From: Onstottus_B arcticum
Lineage (GTDB): Bacteria; Acidobacteriota; Blastocatellia; UBA7656
Direction of reading: 5' to 3'
DNA: 64,000 nt
Assembly: GCA_038040485.1 (NCBI GenBank)
Contig: JBBPIE010000037.1
Span: forward strand, 1 to 64,000
Made by a program: the position numbers and the translations under genes
In this document: in pieces, positions 19,801 through 28,100 of the stretch
Numbering within the stretch: position 1 is the stretch's first letter
Layout: every line of letters starts with the position of its first letter
The notes under the pieces: model-generated
The model's database searches: none
Told to the model about the DNA's origin: nothing
What the model saw: the letters and a program-made list of their open reading frames with translations, nothing else

Positions 19801-19904
19801 TTAGTGCGCGCGCCCCAGCCGTGAGCGGCTTTCGATTCGGCGCCAAGGGCAATCAAGAGGAAGAGACACGATGCGGTCGAGAGCGGCTTTGTGAAGCGAC
19901 GCAT
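16863..19904 (-). CDS. lptD: LPS-assembly protein LptD (OstA), with a charged insertion
   Basis: About 1013 residues from ATG 19904, which gives the best signal peptide (MRRFTKPLSTASCLFLLIAL). ATGs at 19931 and 19958 are alternatives; none has a good ribosome-binding site. LptD is the outer-membrane barrel that inserts lipopolysaccharide on the cell surface. An N-terminal OstA-like beta-jellyroll (YNATTGDVVAEGNVIFDQGP; VTARRAEINMTSRKG) lies at about residues 75-250, then PVFVLPYTWIP and SGILLPSTGTSNQKG, the usual entrance to the barrel. A low-complexity K/E/P/Q-rich stretch of roughly 120 residues (near 17580-17940) interrupts the barrel region. The C-terminal strands end with LAGLGSYG, followed by a basic tail. 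The sequence strongly supports LptD; the insertion is unusual. Confidence 0.88.
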   Translation of the reverse strand: MRRFTKPLSTASCLFLLIALGAESKAAHGWGARTNPGQEPQQTQTQDKAEKRKARRARKADAANEAKPEQPNTAKDRDSKFAGDTVEIVGDKQQKNGDLWIYEGYVIVTLDDMKLQADRATYNATTGDVVAEGNVIFDQGPDQRVTARRAEINMTSRKGTFWETTGFTDRTETGEYIYFTADRVEKTGPLTYEMYNAVITACEDVVPKWHFSAKRAELKMGDRVTLHDSVLRVKTLPVFVLPYTWIPATKKERKSGILLPSTGTSNQKGRTLKMAYYQTLGDSADITFRGDIYTQRGIGLGAEFRAQTDDRSYLRLGVFTVKDRLFGPPGDNQGGTAFVGDAVQYLPHGWLAVGSVSLVSSLEFRQVFSDDITQVIDPRRQSTFFANNNTGNFSFNLLATNETTTLFAPARDPLAAAGSGNNVDVGVRQAPEIDTTIFPRRIIDRLPVYFSFDSSLGALKRKETVDGNVVVDTPGAVQRFDLQPKITVPLATFAGFAVTPSLSFRQTLYTASIDPRVPQFDSAKFTFDPADPRLDPLNPLFNGAVRLFDRMAFDPIIPENLSRHYGELAVDVRPPSLEKTFTNDDGTSRFKHLIEPYITYRLIRGIGEEFNQIIRFDERDAVANTNEFEYAVVNRFYTTTSASDLTGKRKRRLRGQPSQMKPVTPERDDDDRGKKKKGAKSGKKQKPEASAEQPPTPAATKQEAPDKPLDETPPASKDGAKPDSPQSQEKKKPQLETGTPEELNRPGEGNQNNQKDKAKYASQAEEDAADASNEDSPPQAYEFLSVKVAQKYFFDRDFGGALVEGQRNQFFPINTLSGFTFGGRARSFSPVNIAIRYRPLSSVYGDIRMDVDAESGVRDVTVSGGVRREKLRLSASYYLSRRIELQPNSFEPGTFPGNQITTTVQYGDELNGVYGGTRIGYDLTDRFITDAEISKGRLRNSRSYIGWGWDCCGVQFNYNTFKAGLRNESAFSFTFTLAGLGSYGTDQFSQLGGGQGGRKRGKKNRNTGDDDLP

Positions 19905-19987
19905 TAAGGAAAGAACCCTCCGACTACCCATCCGCACGAGAGGATTCGATACTAGCATGCGGCTTTCGCGAGCGGCAAACTCGGCAG

Positions 19988-20157
19988 GGTTTCTGGTTTC
20001 TGGTTTCTGGTTTGTGGTTTTTGGTTCAGAGATCAAGCCTAAAACTCTGAACCTCGAACTCTAAACCAGAAACTAGAAACCAGAAACCATAAACCAGAAA
20101 CCATAAACCAGAAACCAGAAACCAGAAACCAGAAACCCTAAACCCCAAACCCTGAAC
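19988..20157. repeat. AACCAGAAACC short tandem/inverted repeat cluster
   Basis: Left side: several TTTCTGGTTTCTGGTT words. Right side: many AAACCAGAAACCATAAACC words with a 7-8 bp period. Together they form a long imperfect hairpin between divergent lptD and pssA. The same words occur at 5652-5756. No coding role; a mobile or structural intergenic repeat is likely. Confidence 0.7.
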
Positions 20158-20232
20158 CGGCTCGTGTTGTGGTGGGCACGCATAGTGTAGAATGCCGGTG
20201 AAATCCCAAACCGCTTAAGCTCGGAGGAGACG

Positions 20233-21201
20233 ATGGTGAGAACACCTGACGGCGTGCGGCGTGACTCGCAAGACCCGAAAGCGCGGCGCCCGTCTCGAAA
20301 AGCCGTTTATGTCATCCCGAGCATGCTGACGACCGCAAATATCTTCTGCGGCTTTTATTCGGTGATGGAATCGTTGGCCGGCGCGCGGGCGCTCGCAGCC
20401 GCGATCGATCCCCATGGAAGTCTCTCCTACGACGCGGCTTTGCCTTTGGCGGTCGAGCATTTCGATCGTGCGGCGATCACCATCGGGTTCGCGGCGCTTT
20501 TCGATTTGCTGGACGGGCGAGTCGCTCGAATGACGAACACCACTTCGGAGTTTGGACTCGAACTGGACTCGATCGCCGACGTAGTTTCGTTCGGCATCGC
20601 GCCTGCTGTGCTCGCTTTCGCCTGGGGCTACGGCCAGCTTCCCGATTTGCACAACATCGGGTGGGCCGCCTCGTTTCTATTTCTGATTTGTGGCGCGCTC
20701 CGGCTGGCGAGATTCAATGTCCAGGCGCGCCGGTCCTCGCAGCTGCCGCCTAAGAATCCGAAGGCTGATAAGAAAGCGTTTGTCGGAATGCCGATTCCGG
20801 TCGCAGCCACGATGATTGCCGCGATCGTACACTTCTGGCCCAGGCCGCTGAGATTCACCGACGACCGTCACATCTGGTCTCTTCCGGTGGGATCGGAAAC
20901 GCTCTCGATCGCGCTGGTCGTGCTGGTAGCCTGTCTGGCGCTTTTGATGGTCTCGACGATCCGCTATTCAAGCTTCAAAAACGTCGGTGTGGGCAACCGT
21001 AACCCGAGGATCATCGTGCTGGGGTTCGCACTGGCCGGAGTCACGGTTTGGTTCTACTCGCGTTACGCTCTGCTGATTCTTGCAACAGTCTATGCGGCGC
21101 ACGGAGTGGTGGCCAAGCTTTGGTCGCTGGTGAAACCTCGACGTGCGACGCCAGAGCATTCGGAACTCGAGCTTGATGGCAAACCGCAAGGCTCAAGCTG
21201 A
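20233..21201 (+). CDS. pssA: CDP-diacylglycerol--serine O-phosphatidyltransferase
   Basis: 322 residues. The enzyme makes phosphatidylserine from CDP-diacylglycerol and serine in the cytoplasmic membrane, the first step to phosphatidylethanolamine. The CDP-alcohol phosphatidyltransferase motif DGxxARx8GxxxDxxxD is complete around residues 96-118 (DGRVARMTN, then EFGLELDSIAD). Several transmembrane segments follow (FGIAPAVLAFAWGYG; AASFLFLICGALRLARFNVQ; IALVVLVACLALLMV; ALAGVTVWFYSRYALLIL). The family with an additional C-terminal hydrophobic region is the Gram-positive/archaeal-type integral PssA rather than the soluble E. coli type. GGAGGA precedes the ATG. No decarboxylase gene is adjacent. 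The stop codon lies inside a 12-bp stem-loop. Confidence 0.9.
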   Translation: MVRTPDGVRRDSQDPKARRPSRKAVYVIPSMLTTANIFCGFYSVMESLAGARALAAAIDPHGSLSYDAALPLAVEHFDRAAITIGFAALFDLLDGRVARMTNTTSEFGLELDSIADVVSFGIAPAVLAFAWGYGQLPDLHNIGWAASFLFLICGALRLARFNVQARRSSQLPPKNPKADKKAFVGMPIPVAATMIAAIVHFWPRPLRFTDDRHIWSLPVGSETLSIALVVLVACLALLMVSTIRYSSFKNVGVGNRNPRIIVLGFALAGVTVWFYSRYALLILATVYAAHGVVAKLWSLVKPRRATPEHSELELDGKPQGSS

Positions 21202-21216
21202 ATTCTTGCGGTTTGC
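21179..21216 (+). terminator. Stem-loop overlapping the pssA stop codon
   Basis: GCAAACCGCAAG (21179-21190) pairs perfectly with CTTGCGGTTTGC (21205-21216) around a 14-base loop that contains the pssA stop. No T-tract follows, so an intrinsic terminator is uncertain; it may protect the mRNA end. Confidence 0.4.
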
Positions 21217-21565
21217 GTGAGATCGGGCCACCCTCTCGAACAAACGTCGCTAGAAATCAGTTGCAACCACACACAATCATTTGTAACAAAAATTCTGACG
21301 GACTTCGGTCATTCCTGGTGTAGAATTCTTGTCGGCGCAAACAAGAACACGCTAGATGGAAATCGAAAGAAAGAGCAGGCGCCTCTTAACAAACGTCGAA
21401 AGCTATCCTCACGCAGTATGTACCCCTAAAGATGCGAGGAGGCATGCGGTCGGATGAAGAACTTAAAGCAAGACGCGCAACGCATTCCGTTCTATGTCCA
21501 GGTATTTGTTAACGAGTTAGCAAGCCAATCTTGAATTCTCGACAAAAGAGAAGGGGTGTAAACAG
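21217..21565. other. Intergenic region upstream of the PKD protein gene
   Basis: No supported gene. A TAGAAT hexamer near 21320 could be a -10 element without a clear -35. A 17-base word at 21488-21504 (CGTTCTATGTCCAGGTA) recurs exactly at 23149-23165 in front of the paralogous short gene. Confidence 0.45.
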
Positions 21566-23047
21566 ATGGCAAGCCGAATCGTAGTTGTTACCCTTGTTGC
21601 TTTTTTGAGTTCAGCTTCTTTGTCGTGCGTAAGTCTAGCGCAGAAGAGTGAATCAGCTACTAATGACAACAAATCTCCCGCTACAGGACAGCCAGTTCGA
21701 ACAATTGGTCAGGCAACCAACTCGAACAAGTCAATTAAGCCGCAGGTTTCAACGGAAGGCAAGGTAACCGTTTATGCCACGCCCCCCGAGATCCTTGAGA
21801 GAATAAGGTGCAGCATTGTTGAGAACGTTGCGGTCAAAGCTGAACCTGCAGCAAACGCTCGTTTCACTGTCGCTTTCGACGCGAGCGCTTCCACCGCACC
21901 CTGCGGCAAGATTGTGGAGTGGCTCTGGGATTTTGGCGACGGTGTCACCGGCAGTGGGGCCACGGCCAGACACACTTACGCCGGGACTGGCTTGTACACC
22001 GCGAATTTGAGCTTGACTGACGATAAAGGGAATCACAACCGCATTCCGCTTGATCATATCGTGACGATTGCATCAGAGGGAATTACATACGCAACAGGGA
22101 AAAATCCAAGCAAGGAGGAGATAACCGACGAGATCCTAACAGACGTTGCTCGCACTGTAGACGCTGATGGAGATGGCATCAAGAACGTTGATGACAACTG
22201 TCCCGGAGTTTATAACCCTGACCAAAAGGATAGCGATGGTGACGGTTTTGGCGATGCTTGCGATCCTGATTATGAGCCCGACACTTCATTGAAAGGAGAA
22301 TCCGTTGATTCTCCTAAGAAGCCTGCATCGAAGGTCGCGTTAACCAATAGCCAACGATTCTTGAGCGCAAGTACTCAGGCCCAGGGTCAAGGGATTGAAA
22401 AGGAGAAAGTAAACGGCGTCGTCGTCGCTTATGATGTTGGATTGGAACTCGCGAATGGCTCCTGTCGGCAGACGATAATTGTCCGGACGGAGAACCGTAT
22501 CAACCGAAAGGAGTACTTAATAGTTCGCTACGAAACCTCGTGTATGCGGCTTATTCCGGAGCGAGCTCTCAAAGCAGGGCCGCAGTGGCGCTTCTCCCTC
22601 ACACGCAATGCGGAGTGTGATGAACTGTTGGACGACCTTCTGTACATCAAGAACATGAGTCCCACAGGAGGGGCATATCAGATACCGCGGGTTAGGCGCG
22701 TTGCCGGAAGTGAAAAAGAAAAGATTCCTGCAAATAGGAAATTACCGTGCTACGTGCTTGGTTCAGGTGAATTCGAGCCATTGAAGCAGCGTCTAGTTAC
22801 CGGGGTGGTCCTATTGCCTGATGGTCGTCCTGTCGCTGAAGCTTACGTCTCGCTCGGATATGCCGATGTTGATTCGGATCTGATGATGGTCAAGACTGAC
22901 GATCAAGGACGGTTCGCGATTTGGACCTATATAGGTTTCAGGTACAGAGTGCGAGTACTTATGGATGGGGTATACGGAGAATCTGTGCCGATAGCCGCAA
23001 CCGGTAAAATCGAACCTCTGAGATTGGTCATCAAATCAGTCAGCTGA
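21566..23047 (+). CDS. Secreted PKD-domain and thrombospondin type 3 repeat protein
   Basis: 493 residues. Signal peptide (MASRIVVVTLVAFLSSASLS) with cleavage near SLA. A PKD domain at about 85-170 contains the hallmark WLWDFGDGVTGSG and HTYAGTGLYTANLSL. A calcium-binding thrombospondin type 3 repeat follows near 195-230 (DADGDGIKNVDDNCPG; DSDGDGFGDACDPD). The C-terminal half (about 275-493) is a domain I do not recognise, shared with the next gene. It opens with QGIEKEKVNG, has conserved cysteines in SCMRLIPER and LPCYVL, and finishes with a carboxypeptidase-regulatory-like beta-sandwich (RLVTGVVLLPDGRPVAEAYV; DDQGRFAI). Such proteins are extracellular or surface-attached; a specific function cannot be assigned. 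AAGGGG precedes the ATG. Confidence 0.75.
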   Translation: MASRIVVVTLVAFLSSASLSCVSLAQKSESATNDNKSPATGQPVRTIGQATNSNKSIKPQVSTEGKVTVYATPPEILERIRCSIVENVAVKAEPAANARFTVAFDASASTAPCGKIVEWLWDFGDGVTGSGATARHTYAGTGLYTANLSLTDDKGNHNRIPLDHIVTIASEGITYATGKNPSKEEITDEILTDVARTVDADGDGIKNVDDNCPGVYNPDQKDSDGDGFGDACDPDYEPDTSLKGESVDSPKKPASKVALTNSQRFLSASTQAQGQGIEKEKVNGVVVAYDVGLELANGSCRQTIIVRTENRINRKEYLIVRYETSCMRLIPERALKAGPQWRFSLTRNAECDELLDDLLYIKNMSPTGGAYQIPRVRRVAGSEKEKIPANRKLPCYVLGSGEFEPLKQRLVTGVVLLPDGRPVAEAYVSLGYADVDSDLMMVKTDDQGRFAIWTYIGFRYRVRVLMDGVYGESVPIAATGKIEPLRLVIKSVS

Positions 23048-23171
23048 GAGAACTCTTGAGGACTCGAGTTGAAAGGTTAGAGGAGCAGAAAGGGCATCGC
23101 AACTAAGTGAAGGGCAAGTTATTCATAGCAATATTGCGGAGTGCATCTCGTTCTATGTCCAGGTAAAGCTA

Positions 23172-23894
23172 ATGTTCAATAAACACATTGTTTCTGTCAT
23201 AGCCGTCCTTTTCTTAAGCGCGAGTGCTCACGGCCGTGGTCAAGGCATTGAAAAGGAGAAAGTAACCGGCGCCGTCGTCGCCTACGATGTTGGCTTAGGC
23301 GGCTCAGGCGGCTCCTGTTGGCAACACCTGATTGTTCGCACTGGAGAGAAGGACCGACAGAAGTATGCAGGCGAGTATCTCGTGGTTCGATACGAGTCGT
23401 CGTGCATGAGATTGATCCCTGAGCGCGTTCTAAAGAGGAGACAGCGGTGGACCTTCTCTATGACGCGGAGCGTTAGTTGTGATCAAACGATCGGAGACCT
23501 TCTGTATCTCACAAATGTTAACCCGGAGGGCGGCAGCTCCCGGACGCCGCTTCTAAAGTTCGTGCCCGGCGAAGAAGCCGAAAGGATTTCCAAAGCTGCA
23601 GCACTTCCATGCTATGTGCTTAAGCAGAGTGAATTCGAGGCACCGCTGAAGCAGCGTTTGATTACCGGGATGGTCGTGCGCTTGGATGGAAGACCTATCA
23701 TAGGAGCCGAAGTAAGGCTCCGGTACGATGACGCTTTTGACTATCTTCTGGTGAACACTGACGACCAGGGACGCTTCGAGATTCCCATCTACGAGGGTTT
23801 CAACTACGTTCTTCAAGCGGGGAAGGGCAATCGGGGACAAAAGGTGAAGATCGCGGTATCAGGGGAGATTAAGCCGCTCAGGTTGGTAATCTGA
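23172..23894 (+). CDS. Secreted paralogue of the PKD protein's C-terminal domain
   Basis: 240 residues. Signal peptide (MFNKHIVSVIAVLFLSASAHG), then the same domain pair as residues 275-493 of the upstream gene: GQGIEKEKVTGAVVAYDVGL, SSCMRLIPERVLK, LPCYVL and RLITGMVVRLDGRPIIGAEV. It lacks the PKD and thrombospondin modules. The 17-base word in front of the upstream gene is repeated seven bases before this ATG, so the duplication included 5' flanking DNA. The final part resembles a carboxypeptidase-regulatory-like fold; the first 140 residues are an unnamed cysteine-containing domain. It is followed 30 bp later by the propeller gene, so an operon is likely. Confidence 0.72.
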   Translation: MFNKHIVSVIAVLFLSASAHGRGQGIEKEKVTGAVVAYDVGLGGSGGSCWQHLIVRTGEKDRQKYAGEYLVVRYESSCMRLIPERVLKRRQRWTFSMTRSVSCDQTIGDLLYLTNVNPEGGSSRTPLLKFVPGEEAERISKAAALPCYVLKQSEFEAPLKQRLITGMVVRLDGRPIIGAEVRLRYDDAFDYLLVNTDDQGRFEIPIYEGFNYVLQAGKGNRGQKVKIAVSGEIKPLRLVI

Positions 23895-23924
23895 TTTATC
23901 GAAATTACCGGAGGCTTCTTCAAA

Positions 23925-25043
23925 ATGAATCGCATTGCTAAGTGTATCGTTGCCTTGTTTAGCTGTGTTGGACTGTTAGCGTTTACATCCCATCCCAAAA
24001 CGCTGTCCCGAACTCCTGGCGGATTGAAGTGGAAGTTTCAGTTACGAGCGACGGCCTATCCCATAGCTGGTGCTGGCGTAATATATGCTGCAAGCTCAAG
24101 CGGTTGCACTGACTATACTCCTTGTGGACCGCCTGATGGAATCTACGCTTTGGACAGCAAAACTGGACGACAGAGGTGGAAGTTCGAAACTCCAGGATAC
24201 GTCACCGCCGCGCCGGCGATTGCAAACGGAGTGCTTTATCAAGGCAGCGGTGGGCACCTCTATGCGGTAGATGCGTTGACAGGAGGGGAAAAGTGGAAGT
24301 TCAAGGCAGATAACCCCGTGGACTATTCCCCCGTCATCTCGAATGGCGTTATCTACTTTTGGAGCGTTCATCGATTGATCCCCGGCGGGGTGTTTGGCGG
24401 AGAGATCCAGGCGGTTGACCTCGACACGAAGCAGCAGAAATGGAAGGTTCGGATAGAACTTGGAATGGTCTCTGTCCCAGTTGTCGCGGGTGGCATCGTC
24501 TATCTTGGAACCACTGGTGATCCAGTTTCAAGTTCAAGGGGTTATCTTCATGCATTGAATGCTCAGACAGGTAAAGAAAAATGGAGCTTTGAGGCGGGCG
24601 GACCCGCGCCGGCCGTTAGCAAGGGAGTGGTCTATTATGGAAGCCGGGACGGATTGCTGTGTGCGCTGGACGCCCAAATGGGAGCCGAGAAGTGGAAGTT
24701 TAAAGCAGAAGGTGGATTCATCTCGCCCCCTGTTGTGGGTGATGGCCTGGTCTATTTCGCACTCTATGGTAAGCATGTTTATGCGGTAAACATCAACACT
24801 GGAATCCAGAAGTGGGAGTTCAAAAACGCGGTCGCAATGGATTCCTCTCCTGCGGTTGCCGACGGAGTAGTTTACTTTGGGAGTACCGATGACTATCTCT
24901 ATGCGTTGGATGCCAAGACAGGACAGGAAAAGTGGAAGTCAAAAATGGGAGGCCATGCAGTCTCTTCTCCCGTCATCGCGGGTGGAGTAGTCTACGTAGG
25001 AAGTAGTGATGGTTATCTCTACGCGATCGAAGGATCAACGTAA
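23925..25043 (+). CDS. Secreted PQQ-like beta-propeller repeat protein (BamB-like)
   Basis: 372 residues with a signal peptide (MNRIAKCIVALFSCVGLLAF). Eight or so tandem blades follow with the PQQ-repeat hallmark G-x-x-Y-A-L-D-x-x-T-G-x-x-x-W-K-F: YALDSKTGRQRWKFET, YAVDALTGGEKWKFKA, HALNAQTGKEKWSFEA, CALDAQMGAEKWKFKA, YAVNINTGIQKWEF, YALDAKTGQEKWKSK. The repeats resemble BamB and PQQ-dependent dehydrogenase propellers, but catalytic dehydrogenase residues are not evident, so this is more likely a scaffold or binding propeller in the periplasm or outside. GGAGG precedes the ATG. It lies in a run of four co-directional secreted proteins. Confidence 0.78.
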   Translation: MNRIAKCIVALFSCVGLLAFTSHPKTLSRTPGGLKWKFQLRATAYPIAGAGVIYAASSSGCTDYTPCGPPDGIYALDSKTGRQRWKFETPGYVTAAPAIANGVLYQGSGGHLYAVDALTGGEKWKFKADNPVDYSPVISNGVIYFWSVHRLIPGGVFGGEIQAVDLDTKQQKWKVRIELGMVSVPVVAGGIVYLGTTGDPVSSSRGYLHALNAQTGKEKWSFEAGGPAPAVSKGVVYYGSRDGLLCALDAQMGAEKWKFKAEGGFISPPVVGDGLVYFALYGKHVYAVNINTGIQKWEFKNAVAMDSSPAVADGVVYFGSTDDYLYALDAKTGQEKWKSKMGGHAVSSPVIAGGVVYVGSSDGYLYAIEGST

Positions 25044-25151
25044 CGCAAAGGTCTTCTCACGCTCACACCCGAGGCCCAAGCAAGCAGTTGCCGCGGGCCT
25101 CTTCCGAATCTGAAAATTGAATAGGTCTCTCTCGGCTCACAAGGAGGCTCC

Positions 25152-28100
25152 ATGTCTTTGAAACGAAGCTTCATTCTGTTGCTAGTCCTTCTCGCTTTCT
25201 GGTTCCTAGTGTCGCAACGCGAGAGAGGTCACGCGCAGGGTCCAACCATCGTATCCGGTAAGTTCTATAAGCTCGATGTTATTGCTGCGAGCAACGAGGC
25301 GCCGTTGGCGAGCGTGTTAGCTGCGCCTTCAATTAATGACGGTGGCGTGGTGTCTTTCATCGGCACGACTACCGGGGGCGGAAAAAATGTGTTCGTTAGT
25401 AATGCCGTGGGCACCTACACGAGTCTGAACGCACCCGGGTCAAATAATACATTCTTAGGGAATTGCCAGATTAACAACTCAAAACAAATAGCGGTCGTCG
25501 AGAATGTCGGTCTGAACCAACAACTGAGAATATGGGATGGCAATACCACGAATACTTCCATCGTGGCCGCTGGAAGCACTGCGGCTTTCAATGATTTCGC
25601 TAGGATCTTTCCAAATCCCAGTCTCAACAACAGCCCGAACAACAGCCGCCAGCTAGCATTTTCCGGACAGGCGAAAACCACCTTCACTGCCTTACTGATA
25701 ACAGGAATTAGAACCGATCCCAGCTTCAGTCAAACACCGCAGAATGCGACGCCGGCGCCCATGCTTTCGGACAATGGAACTCTCATCGTCCGTGCGGGGA
25801 GTCTCTCCACCAATCCTATCCGACTCTACAACTACAATCTCGCTGCCTTCACAGACATCGCAACAACCGCAATGGGATTCTCAGCTCTTGGAGAGCGTCC
25901 CGGTATTAGTGATGACGGTCAGGTCATAGTCTTCTACGGTAACCTCGGACCAAACGCGCTCAATCTCACCGAGGGCCCGGGTATATTCGCCAGCATAGAT
26001 ATCGGAGGTGGTACGCGCAGGATTATTAGAATCGCCAACAGACAAATCGAGAACATTCCCGCGGCAGGCGGCAACGACGATGGCGTTTGTGACCCCGGCG
26101 AGACTTGCCAAAATGGTGAGTTGGAATTGGACGCCGCTAATGCGTCATTTCTCAATTCATTTGACGCCAACAGCCGAGTCGCTGTCGCTCATCAGTCCCT
26201 CGGCGCGGCTGGAATCCAAGATGACTCATTTGTTGTGTCGTTCATCGGCACGCCGAATCGGGCCAGTTCCGCGCCTCAAGTCTTTTCCGCTCAAAGGGGG
26301 CTCTGGACAATTCGTGTAGATGTGAAGTTGGAGTCAGGAAACCTTCGGGAGAAACCATTCAGACCCATTCCGGTCATCCAGATCAACGACCGGATAGGCG
26401 CTCGAACCATTACGGACGTCGTCGTATATGACCAGATTGCAAACGCTACGACGGATGATGCATTCATGCCCCGTACGCAGCGTCTTGGAGATCACAAGGT
26501 TGCCTTCTTTGCATCAACCAATATGGGAGACACTATCGTGCGCGGCAGTCATCTTGATTCAGATGAGGATGGGCTGCTCGACAACTGGGAAACAATGGGT
26601 GTCGATTTTGACGGCAACGGCACGATTGATCTTGCGCTCAACCAAGCTCCATTCAACAGCAATCCCACTCGGAAGGACCTCTTCGTTGAGATCGACTACA
26701 TGGATGGCGGTGGTCATACACACAGACCCGACAGGAGGCCGGACGGAAATCCGCTGGCCGGTGCAACTGTCATCCAGGCCGTCACTAACGCGTTTGCGGC
26801 GGCGCCGGTGACGAATCTCGCTGGAGCGAATGGCATCACTTTGCATGCGATGGTTGACGAAAGCCTGCCTGAGATTAACAGCATTCGCTTCGCAAGTCGT
26901 GGTCCTGGGGCTACCGATGACTTTTACGATCTCAAGTGGGGCAGCAATGCGGCGGGAAATCAAGGAAACATGTGTGGAATCGGGGCCAATGATGGGCACT
27001 TCGGCAGTGCTGCCGATCGGTCCTCAGCAAACTGCGCCAGTGTGCTCGGGGCGCGCCGCTTGATCTTTCGATACTGCATTTTCGCCCACGATCATACGGA
27101 GGCCCCTGTTTCATCGGGCAGAGCTGAATTGCCGGGAAATGATTTCATAGTAAGCCTTCGAGTCCACGAGCCAGCGGCTATACCTGACTGGGAAAAACAA
27201 GCCAGGATCCAGGCCAACAGGTGGGGCGGTGCAACATTCGACAGAGAATGGGCTGACATACAGGCCGGGACGTTTATGCATGAGATGGGGCACACGCTGG
27301 GGCTCAGACACGGCGGTGTTGACCATATAAACTGCAAACCCAACTATCTGAGCGTTATGAGTTATTCGCGGCAGATGAACGCCGCAGGCATACCTGTGGG
27401 AGTCCCAGGCGCCCCTAACATGCCAATACGCACTAATCGTCCGCTGGACTACGCTCGCGGCTTCAACGGCGGTCCACTACCCGCCTTGAACGAAACCACC
27501 CTGAACGAGGCCGGTGGCATAAACGGCGCCGCGGGCCTTCTTACCAGGTTCGGCATCGGCGCAACCGGTGTTTCCGCTATAGGACGCAGCAGTGGTTCCA
27601 TCGACTGGAACAATAATGGAGTGCCTAACAACCCAATCAGCGCGGACATAAATTTTCAAAGCGACGTGGGCGCTTGCCCTGCCAGCCCCGGCCAGACATT
27701 GGTTAGTCAAGATGACTGGACATCTCTAGTTTATGATTTCCGCAACTCACAGGATTTCAGCGATGGAGACATTCTAACCACCGTTTTTGCGGGAGACGAA
27801 TTGACCGCGATTGATTATCTAAACGCAGGTTTGGGAGGCACAGATGTTGACGGTGACGGAGTTCTCAATGCTTTCGACAACTGTCCGTTGATTGATAATC
27901 CGGATCAAGCTGACAGCAACGGTAATGGCATCGGCGACGTCTGCGACGGCATCTCCGCCGATCTATCTCTCAGCATCACAGACTCGCCGGATCCTATCCT
28001 GTGCAGCGACCTGCTCACCTACACAATCACAGTCACCAACTCAGGGCCAAACTCAGCAGAGGGAGTCACTGTCAGGGACGAACTGCCCTCCGGTGTGACG

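Noticed and set aside
19988..20157. Telomere-like AAACCC words
   Set aside because: The words are irregular, lie in an intergenic hairpin between two genes and are matched by a second internal copy at 5652-5756, so a chromosome end is not indicated.
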